Source: Oceanithermus profundus DSM 14977 (GTDB lineage Bacteria > Deinococcota > Deinococci > Deinococcales > Marinithermaceae). From it: a stretch of 64,000 nt of DNA. Positions 49,796-57,309 of the stretch are shown one piece after another. The stretch lies in assembly GCF_000183745.1 (NCBI RefSeq), contig NC_014761.1, forward strand, positions 1,302,001 to 1,366,000, written 5' to 3'. Numbering within the stretch: position 1 is the stretch's first letter; each line of letters opens with the position of its first letter. The notes under the pieces are model-generated. The model was given only the letters and a program-made list of their open reading frames with translations. It made no database searches and had not been told where the DNA came from. Position numbers and translations under genes: made by a program.

Positions 49796-50295
49796 TCGCC
49801 GTTCCCTTCCTCGGTGCGGTCCAGACCGAAGGTGCGGTGGATCTCGCGGGCGGCCGCCTCCGCGAACTCGGCGGGGATGATGACCGAGATGCGCACCTCG
49901 CTGGTCGCGATCATCTCGATGTTCGCCCCCACGCGCGCGACCGCGTCGAACATGCGCGAGGGGATGCCCGGGGTCGAGGCCAGCGCCACCCCGACGATCG
50001 AGACCTTGGCGATCGCGGGGTTGTAGGTCACCTCGCCCCCCATCTCGGCGGTGAGTTCACGCAACGCCTCGAGCGCGTCCTCGGCGTAGTCCTTGGGCAC
50101 GGTGAAGGCCATCTGGGTGCGGCTGGCGTCGTGCCCCGGCACCCCCTGGATGATCATGTCCACGGCGATGCCGCGCTCGGCCAGCTTCTCGAAGACGCGG
50201 CTGGCGATCCCGGGACGGTCGGGGATCCCCACCAGGCCGATCTGGGCCTGACCTTCGTCGATGGCCACTCCGGTCACGGGACGGTCGAGTTTCAT
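49792..50295 (-). CDS. Aspartokinase beta subunit from an internal start
   Basis: Within lysC an ATG at 50295 is preceded by GGAGGAAG at a normal distance. Translation from it gives 167 residues that contain only the ACT regulatory domains, beginning MKLDRPVTGVAIDEGQ. In Thermus and Bacillus aspartokinases a beta subunit arises from exactly such an in-frame start, giving an alpha2-beta2 enzyme. Confidence 0.75.
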   Translation of the reverse strand: MKLDRPVTGVAIDEGQAQIGLVGIPDRPGIASRVFEKLAERGIAVDMIIQGVPGHDASRTQMAFTVPKDYAEDALEALRELTAEMGGEVTYNPAIAKVSIVGVALASTPGIPSRMFDAVARVGANIEMIATSEVRISVIIPAEFAEAAAREIHRTFGLDRTEEGNGE

Positions 50296-51027
50296 GGCTT
50301 CCTCCGATACGATGGTGCCCTTGCTGAAGTTGAAGGCGCTGCGCACGTGCAGGCGCACGCCGTAGCGCTTGGCGTACCAGACCGCGCGCGGGTGCAGCAC
50401 CTTGGCGCCCAGCGCGGCCATCTCGATCATGGGGTCGTAGGCGATGTGGTCGATCTTGCTGGCCGCGGGAATACGGTGCGGATCGGTGGTGAAGACGCCG
50501 TCGGTGTCGGTGAAGATCTCGGCTTCGTGCGCGCCCACCGCTGCGGCCAGCGCCACCGCGGTGGTATCGGACCCCCCGCGGCCCAGGGTGTTGAGTTCGC
50601 CTTCGGGGGTCGTGCCCATGAACCCGCCCACGACGGCGACGTACCCGTCGCGCACGGCCTCCAGGATCTTGCCGGGGCGCACCTCGACGATGCGGGCGTT
50701 GGTGTAGCGGCCGTCGGTGGTGATCCCGATCTGGTGCTGCACGAAGGCGCGCGCCGGCAGGCCCAGCGCCTGGAGCTGCAAGGCCAGGAGCGCGGCCGAC
50801 TGCTGCTCGCCGGTGGTGGTCAGCAGGTCGAGTTCGCGCGGCTCGGGTCTGGGGTTGACCCGACGGGCCAGGGCGATCAGCTCGTCGGTGCTGCGCCCCA
50901 TGGCCGAGACGACGACGATCAGGTCGTGCCCCTTTTCGCGGTAGTGCTGGATGCGTTGGGCGACCTTGTGGATCCGGTCCAGGTCGCCCACGGAGGTGCC
51001 GCCGTATTTCTGGACGATGAGCGCCAT
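49792..51027 (-). CDS. lysC: Aspartokinase LysC
   Basis: Phosphorylates aspartate, opening the Lys/Thr/Met branch (411 aa). The catalytic domain begins VQKYGGTSVGDLDR and has TTTGEQQSAALLA, LGRGGSDTTAVALA and FTDTDGVFTTDPH. Two ACT domains (about residues 260-400) bind feedback inhibitors. TACGAT (51040-51045) gives a leader of a few nt without a Shine-Dalgarno site. Homoserine dehydrogenase and threonine synthase genes diverge from it. Confidence 0.96.
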   Translation of the reverse strand: MALIVQKYGGTSVGDLDRIHKVAQRIQHYREKGHDLIVVVSAMGRSTDELIALARRVNPRPEPRELDLLTTTGEQQSAALLALQLQALGLPARAFVQHQIGITTDGRYTNARIVEVRPGKILEAVRDGYVAVVGGFMGTTPEGELNTLGRGGSDTTAVALAAAVGAHEAEIFTDTDGVFTTDPHRIPAASKIDHIAYDPMIEMAALGAKVLHPRAVWYAKRYGVRLHVRSAFNFSKGTIVSEEAMKLDRPVTGVAIDEGQAQIGLVGIPDRPGIASRVFEKLAERGIAVDMIIQGVPGHDASRTQMAFTVPKDYAEDALEALRELTAEMGGEVTYNPAIAKVSIVGVALASTPGIPSRMFDAVARVGANIEMIATSEVRISVIIPAEFAEAAAREIHRTFGLDRTEEGNGE

Positions 51028-51078
51028 ACTTGAGTGTGTATCGTATCACAAGCACCGCGGTGAACGTATAATCGCCCC

Positions 51079-52101
51079 ATGGAAACGCTGCGCATCGCAC
51101 TCCTTGGGGCGGGCACGGTTGGCAGCGGGTTCGTCAAGCTCCTCGACGAACACCGCGGGCGCTTCCGGGCGCTGGGCCTCGAGCCCGCCCTGACCGGCAT
51201 CCTCGTGCGCGACCCCCGCAAACCGCGGCCCGGCTGGGTTCCGGAAGGGCTGCTGACCACCGACGTCGGGCGGGTCTTCGAGGAGGTCGACGTCGTCGTC
51301 GAACTCATGGGAGGCACCGAGCGTGCGGGGCGGCTGGTCCTCGACGCCCTGGGCCAGGGGCTGCCGGTGATCACCGCCAACAAGGCGCTCCTGGCGGAAC
51401 GCTGGGAGGAGCTCAAACCCCACGCCATGGAGGGCCTCCTCTACTACGAGGCCAGCGTCATGGCGGGGACGCCCGTGATCGAACCGCTCTCCGGCGTGCT
51501 CCGCGGCAACCGCACGCTCGAGCTGCACGGAATCCTGAACGGCAGCACCAACTACGTCATCGGCCGCATGGAAGACGGCCTGGGCTTTGCCGAGGCCCTC
51601 GCCGAGGCGCAGGCCAAGGGCTTCGTCGAGGAGGACCCGTTCCTCGACGTCGGCGGCATCGACGCCGCCCACAAACTCACCGTGCTCGCCCGCCTCGCCG
51701 TCGACCCCGACTTTTCCTGGGAAGAGGTGCGCGCCGCCACCCGCGGCATCCAGGAGCTGACCCGCGAGCAGATCTTCGAGGCCGAGGCCGAGGGCAAACG
51801 CATCCGCCTGGTGGCGAGCCTGGTTCCCAACGGCGGCCGCTGGAAGGCTTCGGTGCGCCCGGTCAAGCTGCTGGCGGACCACCCGCTGGCCCAGGCGGCG
51901 CAGGCGCGCAACGCCCTGCTCTACCGGGGCGACGCCGTCGGCGAGGTCCTGATCAGCGGCGGGGGAGCCGGCAGCGCGGTAACGGCCAGCGCGGTCGTGG
52001 GCGACCTGCTGCGCATGCTCGAGGGTTACCCGGGCCACCCGCCGCTGCCCGAGCCCGTACCCGTGCCCGACTACGAGCCCGAGATCCTGGAGGAAGCCTG
52101 A
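51079..52101 (+). CDS. hom: Homoserine dehydrogenase
   Basis: NAD(P)-dependent reduction of aspartate semialdehyde to homoserine (340 aa). The Rossmann motif is LLGAGTVGSGFV, followed by VVELMGG, TANKALLAE, and the catalytic region EASVMAGTPVIEPL with GILNGSTNYVIGRM. The C-terminal ACT domain found in longer versions is missing, so feedback by threonine would need another route. TATAAT (51067-51072) is 6 nt before the ATG. Confidence 0.96.
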   Translation: METLRIALLGAGTVGSGFVKLLDEHRGRFRALGLEPALTGILVRDPRKPRPGWVPEGLLTTDVGRVFEEVDVVVELMGGTERAGRLVLDALGQGLPVITANKALLAERWEELKPHAMEGLLYYEASVMAGTPVIEPLSGVLRGNRTLELHGILNGSTNYVIGRMEDGLGFAEALAEAQAKGFVEEDPFLDVGGIDAAHKLTVLARLAVDPDFSWEEVRAATRGIQELTREQIFEAEAEGKRIRLVASLVPNGGRWKASVRPVKLLADHPLAQAAQARNALLYRGDAVGEVLISGGGAGSAVTASAVVGDLLRMLEGYPGHPPLPEPVPVPDYEPEILEEA

Positions 52102-52102
52102 C

Positions 52103-53155
52103 GTGCGCCGCCCCCTGCTCGAACGCTACCGCGACCGCCTCCCCGTCGGTCCCGACACCCCGATCGTGAGCCTGCTCGAGGGCGACACCCCGCTGGTTCC
52201 GCTCAAGGGACCCCCCGAGGCCCGCGAACGCGGCGTGCGCCTCTTCGCCAAGTACGAGGGCGCGAACCCCACGGGCAGCTTCAAGGACCGCGGCATGACG
52301 ATGGCCGTTAGCAAGGCCGCCGAGCACGGCGCCGCGGCCGTCGCCGCGGCCAGCACCGGCAACACCGCCGCCTCGGCCGCCGCTTACGCCGCGCGCGCGG
52401 GAATGAAGGCGATCGTCGTCCTCCCCGCCGGCTACGTGGCCGCCGGCAAGGTGGCCCAAAGCCTGGTGCACGGCGCGCGCATCGTCCAGGTGAGCGGCAA
52501 CTTCGACGACGCCCTGCGCCTGGTGCGCGAGCTGACCGAACGCTATCCGGTCACCCTGGTCAACTCGGTCAACCCCTTCCGCATCCAGGGGCAGAAGACG
52601 CTCGCCTTCGAGGTGGCCGACGAGCTCGGCCGCGCCCCCGACTACCACGCGCTCCCCGTCGGCAACGCCGGCAACATCACCGCCCACTGGATGGGCTACT
52701 CCGAGCTCTATGAGGACGGCACCCTGGAAACCCGCCCCCGCATGCTCGGCTTCCAGGCGGCCGGCGCCGCCCCGATCGTGCGCGGCGAACCGGTGGCCGA
52801 ACCCAAGACCGTGGCCACGGCCATCCGCATCGGCCGCCCCGCCAGCTGGGAGGGCGCCACCCGCGCCCGGGACGAGTCGGGCGGGGCCATCGAGGCGGTG
52901 ACCGACGAGGAGATCCTGCGCGCCTACCACTACCTGGCGCACGGCGAGGGGCTGTTCGTGGAACCAGCTTCGGCCGCCGGCTTGGCCGGGGTCTGGCGCT
53001 GGCTGCGTGAAGGGCGGATCGAAGATGGCGCCACCGTGGTCCTCACCCTGACCGGCCATGGGCTCAAGGATCCGGGCACCGCCGAGCGCGAGGTGCGCCT
53101 GCCCGACCCCGTCCCCCCCACCCTGGACGCGGTGGCCCGGGCCGCGGGACTCTAG
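52103..53155 (+). CDS. thrC: Threonine synthase
   Basis: PLP enzyme that converts O-phosphohomoserine to threonine (350 aa). The PLP Lys lies in NPTGSFKDRGMTMAV, with the phosphate-binding ASTGNTAASAAAYAA and PVGNAGNITAHWMGY segments. It is of the short class, as in Thermus. GTG 52103 follows hom after 1 nt, with GGAGGAAGC inside the hom tail as its ribosome site. Confidence 0.96.
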   Translation: MRRPLLERYRDRLPVGPDTPIVSLLEGDTPLVPLKGPPEARERGVRLFAKYEGANPTGSFKDRGMTMAVSKAAEHGAAAVAAASTGNTAASAAAYAARAGMKAIVVLPAGYVAAGKVAQSLVHGARIVQVSGNFDDALRLVRELTERYPVTLVNSVNPFRIQGQKTLAFEVADELGRAPDYHALPVGNAGNITAHWMGYSELYEDGTLETRPRMLGFQAAGAAPIVRGEPVAEPKTVATAIRIGRPASWEGATRARDESGGAIEAVTDEEILRAYHYLAHGEGLFVEPASAAGLAGVWRWLREGRIEDGATVVLTLTGHGLKDPGTAEREVRLPDPVPPTLDAVARAAGL

Positions 53156-53193
53156 CTCACGCCGCCCCCACGCACACGGGTAAACTGTGGACC

Positions 53194-53499
53194 ATGGACA
53201 AGAGCGCGAGGAAAGAGCCCTTTCCCGGAGCCTACTACGCGGGCCTCTTCATCACCCTGGCCCTGCTGCTCCTGATGATCGTCATCGCCAGCGCCCTGCC
53301 GCCGGGGCCGGCCGGCGCGTTTTTCGCCTTCGTGCTTGGGTTGACCGTCAACCCCAAGTACGCGCCCTGGTTCGCCCTGGTCGGGCTGCTGGGTGCGGTG
53401 CTCGGCTTTGCGGGGGACGAACCGATGGTCGCCTGGGGGGGTGCCGCCCTCGTGGTTTCGCAGGCGCTCGTCTACCTTTGGCACCGCAAAGGGTCATGA
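53194..53499 (+). CDS. Small membrane protein 1 of a tandem trio
   Basis: A 101-residue protein with three membrane helices and a basic C-terminal end. The family is not recognised. TAAACT (53181-53186) is 7 nt before the ATG, giving a leaderless start for the trio. It overlaps the second member as ATGA. Confidence 0.7.
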   Translation: MDKSARKEPFPGAYYAGLFITLALLLLMIVIASALPPGPAGAFFAFVLGLTVNPKYAPWFALVGLLGAVLGFAGDEPMVAWGGAALVVSQALVYLWHRKGS

Positions 53500-53804
53500 G
53501 GCTGAGCGCCGAACGCACCACCCGGGCGATGATGATCGCCGGCGCGGTCTTCTACGTCTACTGGACCTTCGTCGAACCCAGCGCCGCGGGCCAGGCGCTG
53601 GCGGTGGGCACGCTCTTCGGCGGGGGCTCGTTCAGCTACGCGCCCCGCCCTCGGCCGATCCCGTTCGTGCTGGGGTTCGCCGCGGTGCTGTTCGTCGTCC
53701 ACCTGCTCAGGGGGGCGCCCCTCCTCTTCGCCGAAGGCTACGCCGTCGGCGCGGGGCTGCCCTGGCTGATCCACCGCTTCGCCCCCCGTCATGACGCCGA
53801 CTAA
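53496..53804 (+). CDS. Small membrane protein 2 of a tandem trio
   Basis: A 102-residue protein with three predicted membrane helices. Its segment YWTFVEPSAAGQALAVG matches YWSLVEPDPQGLALALG in the next gene, so the two are tandem paralogues. The start overlaps gene 1 by 4 nt and its end overlaps gene 3 by 14 nt. No function is recognised. Confidence 0.7.
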   Translation: MRLSAERTTRAMMIAGAVFYVYWTFVEPSAAGQALAVGTLFGGGSFSYAPRPRPIPFVLGFAAVLFVVHLLRGAPLLFAEGYAVGAGLPWLIHRFAPRHDAD

Positions 53805-54078
53805 GCTCAAGGGCCTGCTCGTCTGGGCGGCGCTCTTGCTCTCGCTCTACTGGAGCCTGGTCGAACCCGATCCCCAGGGGCTGGCGCTGGCGCTGGGCCT
53901 GCTCCTGGGCGCGGGCAGCCTGATCTACCGAACCGGGGTGGAGCTGGTCGTGCCGGTGGCGCTGCTGGCGCTGGCGGTGGGGGTTCTGGAGGTGCAGAAC
54001 GGCCGGCTGGCGCCGTACCTGCTGGGTTTCCTGGTGGGCCTTTTCGCCCCCCTGGGTGCGGCGCGCTGGCTCCGCTAG
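53791..54078 (+). CDS. Small membrane protein 3 of a tandem trio
   Basis: A 95-residue protein, three membrane helices, paralogous to the preceding gene through the shared WxxVEP...GxALAxG...GAGS segment. It ends 4 nt inside the convergent S41 protease gene. Confidence 0.7.
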   Translation: MTPTKLKGLLVWAALLLSLYWSLVEPDPQGLALALGLLLGAGSLIYRTGVELVVPVALLALAVGVLEVQNGRLAPYLLGFLVGLFAPLGAARWLR

Positions 54079-55085
54079 CGGGTGCGCAAAAGCTTCACGG
54101 CGGCTTCGAGCTGGGCCCCCTCGTCGGCCACCGCCACGTCGGGCTCGACGCCCCGACCCTCCCAGGTGGGCGCCCCCACAGGGGCCAGCACCCCGCTGGC
54201 CAGCATGGCCACGCCGCCGTCGGGGAAGCAGTAAGGCAGCACCACCTCGGTGTTGCCGGCCGTCGTCTCCCCCACCAGCCGCGCGCGGCCGGCGCGTTTC
54301 AACGCTCCGGCCAACCCCTCGGCCGCCGAGTTGACGTTGCGGTTGATCAGCACCACAAGGGGCTTGTCGGTCAGCGGCCGGCCCCAGAAGGGCAGCGTGG
54401 GCTGCGGCGTCACCCCCTTGGTGCGGGTCACGATGCGCCAGGGCAGGCCGCGCATGAAGACGCCGGCCACCTCGGCCATCACGTAGGCCAAGCCGCCCGG
54501 GTTGTCGCGCAGGTCGAGGATGTAGCCTTGGACCCCTTCGGACTCCAGGCCGCGCACGGCCTCGGCCAGCCGCCGCGCGACGTCCGGTTCCACGAGCTGG
54601 GGAACGCGCAGGTAGGCGATGCCGTCCTCGAGGCGGCGGTAGCTGAAGGGATCCCAACCCGCCTCCGCGCCCCCTCCCGGCGCGTCGGGCGCCGCGGAGC
54701 CCGGGCCGTCGCCTTCGGGTGCGGGCGCCGCGGGTCCGGGCGCCGGAGGCTGCGGCCGCTCGACCGGAAAGGGCAGCGGCAGGCACAGCGCCCCCCGCAA
54801 CGCGGCGCGGGCCTCGTCGGGGGCGAGCACGCGCGAGTGGTCGTCCCCCAGCTCGCCGTACATGCGGTCGAGCAGGCGGTAGACCTCGTCCCAGGAGGCG
54901 GCCGCGGCCACCTGCGGCCGGTAGCGCTCGCCGATGGCCCGCCAGTCGACCCCCAGGTGGTCTTCGTCCCAGTAGAACTCGTCGACGAGCCGCCAGGCCT
55001 GATCGAACCGGGTCAGGTAGTCGGGGGCCGCCGCGGCGGCCAGCCCCGACGCCAGCACGAGGGTCAGGAGCAGGCTTCGCATCAT
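54075..55085 (-). CDS. S41-family peptidase, secreted
   Basis: A 336-residue protein with a signal peptide (residues 1-20) and an S41 (tail-specific protease) core: DGIAYLRVPQL, YILDLRDNPGG and VVLINRNVNSAAEGLAGAL, where the nucleophilic Ser is expected. The Lys of the Ser-Lys dyad is not in its usual place: the loop reads GETTAGNTEV rather than having GK. A Pro/Ala/Gly-rich insert (about residues 110-150) replaces the normal PDZ region. It may use a tricorn-like mechanism or be inactive. It is translationally coupled to the kinase upstream (ATGATG). Confidence 0.82.
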   Translation of the reverse strand: MMRSLLLTLVLASGLAAAAAPDYLTRFDQAWRLVDEFYWDEDHLGVDWRAIGERYRPQVAAAASWDEVYRLLDRMYGELGDDHSRVLAPDEARAALRGALCLPLPFPVERPQPPAPGPAAPAPEGDGPGSAAPDAPGGGAEAGWDPFSYRRLEDGIAYLRVPQLVEPDVARRLAEAVRGLESEGVQGYILDLRDNPGGLAYVMAEVAGVFMRGLPWRIVTRTKGVTPQPTLPFWGRPLTDKPLVVLINRNVNSAAEGLAGALKRAGRARLVGETTAGNTEVVLPYCFPDGGVAMLASGVLAPVGAPTWEGRGVEPDVAVADEGAQLEAAVKLLRTR

Positions 55086-56530
55086 GCGCGCGCACCGTCG
55101 CGCTCTTGGGCGCGGAACAGGTCGTGGAAGCGTTCGGTGATGACCTCGAGCCCCTTGTCCACGGCCTTGTCGAGGTTGTCGCCGGGAATCACCGGCACGC
55201 CCATCGCCCGGGCGAGGGCCTCGAGGTGGTCCTGGATCATCCGCAGCGCCCCGAAGTTGGCCAGGTACTTGTCCACCGGCCGCCGGCCCGAGGTCTCGCG
55301 CTCGCGCAGGCGGAAACGGTCGCGGTGGAGCTTTTCGTCGCGCACCACCACGAGCATGGGGATCTGCACCACCTCCGACTGCAGCGGGTGGCTGAGGAAG
55401 CCCGGAACGACGTGCACCCCCTCGATGACCACCGAGGTGCGCTCGCGGGCGTTGCGCTCCTGAATGGCGCGGATGCCCACGCTCACCCGGGCCACCTGGT
55501 CGCGGAACCCCTGGAGGACCACCTCGTCCCCGGGTTCGCCCTCGAGCCCCAGCACCTCGGCCAGCGCCTTCCAGGCGTCGAACGAAGAGGTGTGCAGGGT
55601 GGGCACCAGGTCGCGGGTCGTGGTGGCGCGCAAGATCTCGCGCACCGAGTCGCTCGAGGTCATGCGGGTGATGCCCAGCCGGTAGGCCAGCGAGGCGGCG
55701 AGGGTGCTCTTGCCCACGCCGCTCACGCCGCCGATGAGGATGTGCATGGGGCGCTCGAGCCGGCGCACCGCGCGCAGCACCCGGTAGCGCTCGGCGACCT
55801 CCTCACCGATGCGGCGCTCCAGCAGGCGGGCCACCCGCTCGCGCAGTTCGTCGCGCCCCACGACCCGGCGCCCGTCGCGGATCAGTTCGCGCTCGACCTC
55901 GCGCGCCAGACGGTAGGCGCGGTCGGGCGTGAGCCCAGCGGCCATCAGCGACTGGGAAAGGATTCCTTTGGAAAAGGGCACCCGGGGCTCCCCGCCGGGC
56001 TCGACCACGAAGATGCCGCCCCCGTACTCGAGCCGCTTCTGGTAGCGCTTGCGGGCGTCCTTGCCGTACTGCTCCTTGATGATCTGGGCGACGAAATCCT
56101 CGAGTTCGTCGGCCTCGATGCGCACCTTCCCCGCCTGGCGCAGGCGCTGCTCCACCTGCTTGGCCAGCGCGTGCGCCTCGCGCAGCGAAAAGCCGGCCTC
56201 CTCGAGGCTGCGCACCAACAACCCCTTCGAGAAGGGGCGCTCGCCGTGCTCGTCCTCGACGAGGATTTCTTCGAAACTCTGCGTCTGCCGCGCCACCCGC
56301 GCGGCGGCTTCGGGGCCGAGGCGCTCGGCGACGGCCTCGGTCATGCGCCGCTTCAGCTCCTCGCTGGCGATCTGCGTCGCCCCGCTCGCGCGCAGCGAGC
56401 GCTCGATCGCGTGGGCGATCTCGTCGGCGACGCTCAACTCGACGCCGGCGTTGACGAGCGACTCGATGACCAGCCCCTTGGAAAAAGGCCAGCGCATCCC
56501 GCGCGAGGTGGTCACGTAGATCTCCGGCAT
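55082..56530 (-). CDS. 2-phosphoglycerate kinase-like protein with three ATP-cone domains
   Basis: Cytoplasmic protein of 482 residues. Three ATP-cone repeats come first, marked by PFSKGLVIESL, PFSKGLLVRSL and PFSKGILSQSL, each about 85 residues. A P-loop kinase domain (about residues 265-482) follows, with GGVSGVGKSTLAASLA, a DSVRE switch and VVIEGVHVVPGF. The nearest family is archaeal 2-phosphoglycerate kinase, which makes 2,3-diphosphoglycerate. ATG 56530 is set by TATAAT (56537-56542) at 6 nt. The bacterial role is unclear. Confidence 0.83.
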   Translation of the reverse strand: MPEIYVTTSRGMRWPFSKGLVIESLVNAGVELSVADEIAHAIERSLRASGATQIASEELKRRMTEAVAERLGPEAAARVARQTQSFEEILVEDEHGERPFSKGLLVRSLEEAGFSLREAHALAKQVEQRLRQAGKVRIEADELEDFVAQIIKEQYGKDARKRYQKRLEYGGGIFVVEPGGEPRVPFSKGILSQSLMAAGLTPDRAYRLAREVERELIRDGRRVVGRDELRERVARLLERRIGEEVAERYRVLRAVRRLERPMHILIGGVSGVGKSTLAASLAYRLGITRMTSSDSVREILRATTTRDLVPTLHTSSFDAWKALAEVLGLEGEPGDEVVLQGFRDQVARVSVGIRAIQERNARERTSVVIEGVHVVPGFLSHPLQSEVVQIPMLVVVRDEKLHRDRFRLRERETSGRRPVDKYLANFGALRMIQDHLEALARAMGVPVIPGDNLDKAVDKGLEVITERFHDLFRAQERDGARA

Positions 56531-56586
56531 CGCTGCATTATAGCCCGTGCGGATTAAAGGTTTGTGCGCCCCTGGACGCGCATTCG

Positions 56587-56615
56587 TTGACAGCCCCATG
56601 CGCGCGTGCTAGCAT
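56587..56615 (+). promoter_or_regulatory. Promoter of the tRNA pair
   Basis: A consensus TTGACA (56587-56592) and TAGCAT (56610-56615) are separated by 17 bp. Transcription would start about 8 nt before tRNA-Cys. It is the best -35/-10 match in the window. Confidence 0.88.
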
Positions 56616-56629
56616 GAACCCTGCTACGG

Positions 56630-56704
<75 letters not shown>

Positions 56705-56710
56705 CTACGC

Positions 56711-56787
56711 GGGCGCGTAGCTCAGGTGGCTAGAGCGCTACCTTGACACGGTAGAGGTCGGAGGTTCAAGTCCTCTCGCGCCCACCA
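56711..56787 (+). tRNA. tRNA-Val (GAC)
   Basis: A 77-nt cloverleaf with acceptor arms GGGCGCG and CGCGCCC, anticodon GAC in CCTTGACACGG, T loop TTCAAGT and an encoded CCA end. It is co-transcribed with tRNA-Cys. Confidence 0.97.
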
Positions 56788-56791
56788 GAAC

Positions 56792-56820
56792 ACCCCCGGC
56801 CACGGCCGGGGGTTCGCCTT
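56792..56820 (+). terminator. Terminator after the tRNA pair
   Basis: ACCCCCGGCC-AC-GGCCGGGGGT stem (56792-56813) starts 5 nt after tRNA-Val and is followed by TTCGCCTT. It could also serve the convergent gene ending at 56822. Confidence 0.85.
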
Positions 56821-56821
56821 G

Positions 56822-57226
56822 TTAGCGGGGCGGGTGGGCGATCAGGTAGACGGCGGCGTTCTTCCCCGGAAACAGGAAGTATTCGACGAAGAGCTCGCGC
56901 TCCCCGGCCCGCCAGCGCTCGAGGACGAAGCGGTCCTCGCCCGAAAGCGGCCGGGCTTCGCGGGCGGTGCGAACGTAATCCGCCTTTTCCAGCGCCAGGG
57001 CCAGCGCCTTTTCCAGGACGTAGGCGTCGCCGTGGACCAGGAAGCAGGCGTTCTCCCAGCCTTTCGCCTCGAGCGGCTCCCAGAAGCCGCGCGGAACCGG
57101 GCAGGCCTCCATCGCGAGCGCTTCGGACCCGTCGGGCAGGACGACCGCGGGATCGTAGTCCAGCCTTGGCGCGGTTGCGAGGGCGAGGGCCAGTAGCCCC
57201 GCCGCCGCGAAGCTCCAGCGTTTCAC
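56822..57226 (-). CDS. Secreted protein of unknown function
   Basis: A 134-residue protein with a Sec signal peptide (about residues 1-18, ALATA end) and a mature part with two Cys (MEACPVP and ENACFLV) that could form a disulfide. No family is recognised. TAGGCT (57233-57238) lies 6 nt before GTG 57226. It diverges from rarA across an AT-rich palindrome. Confidence 0.7.
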   Translation of the reverse strand: MKRWSFAAAGLLALALATAPRLDYDPAVVLPDGSEALAMEACPVPRGFWEPLEAKGWENACFLVHGDAYVLEKALALALEKADYVRTAREARPLSGEDRFVLERWRAGERELFVEYFLFPGKNAAVYLIAHPPR

Positions 57227-57269
57227 GGGGCCAGCCTAACAGGTCCAGCGGTGGCGAATGTACCCAATG

Positions 57270-57292
57270 GGATTATGTTATTTACGTAATCC
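57270..57292. promoter_or_regulatory. AT-rich palindrome between divergent genes
   Basis: GGATTATGT-TATTT-ACGTAATCC is an inverted repeat with 8 of 9 positions pairing. It stands out in a GC-rich genome and covers the expected -35 zone of rarA. It looks like an operator for a dimeric regulator. Confidence 0.5.
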
Positions 57293-57309
57293 GTGGTAGA
57301 CTGGAACCG

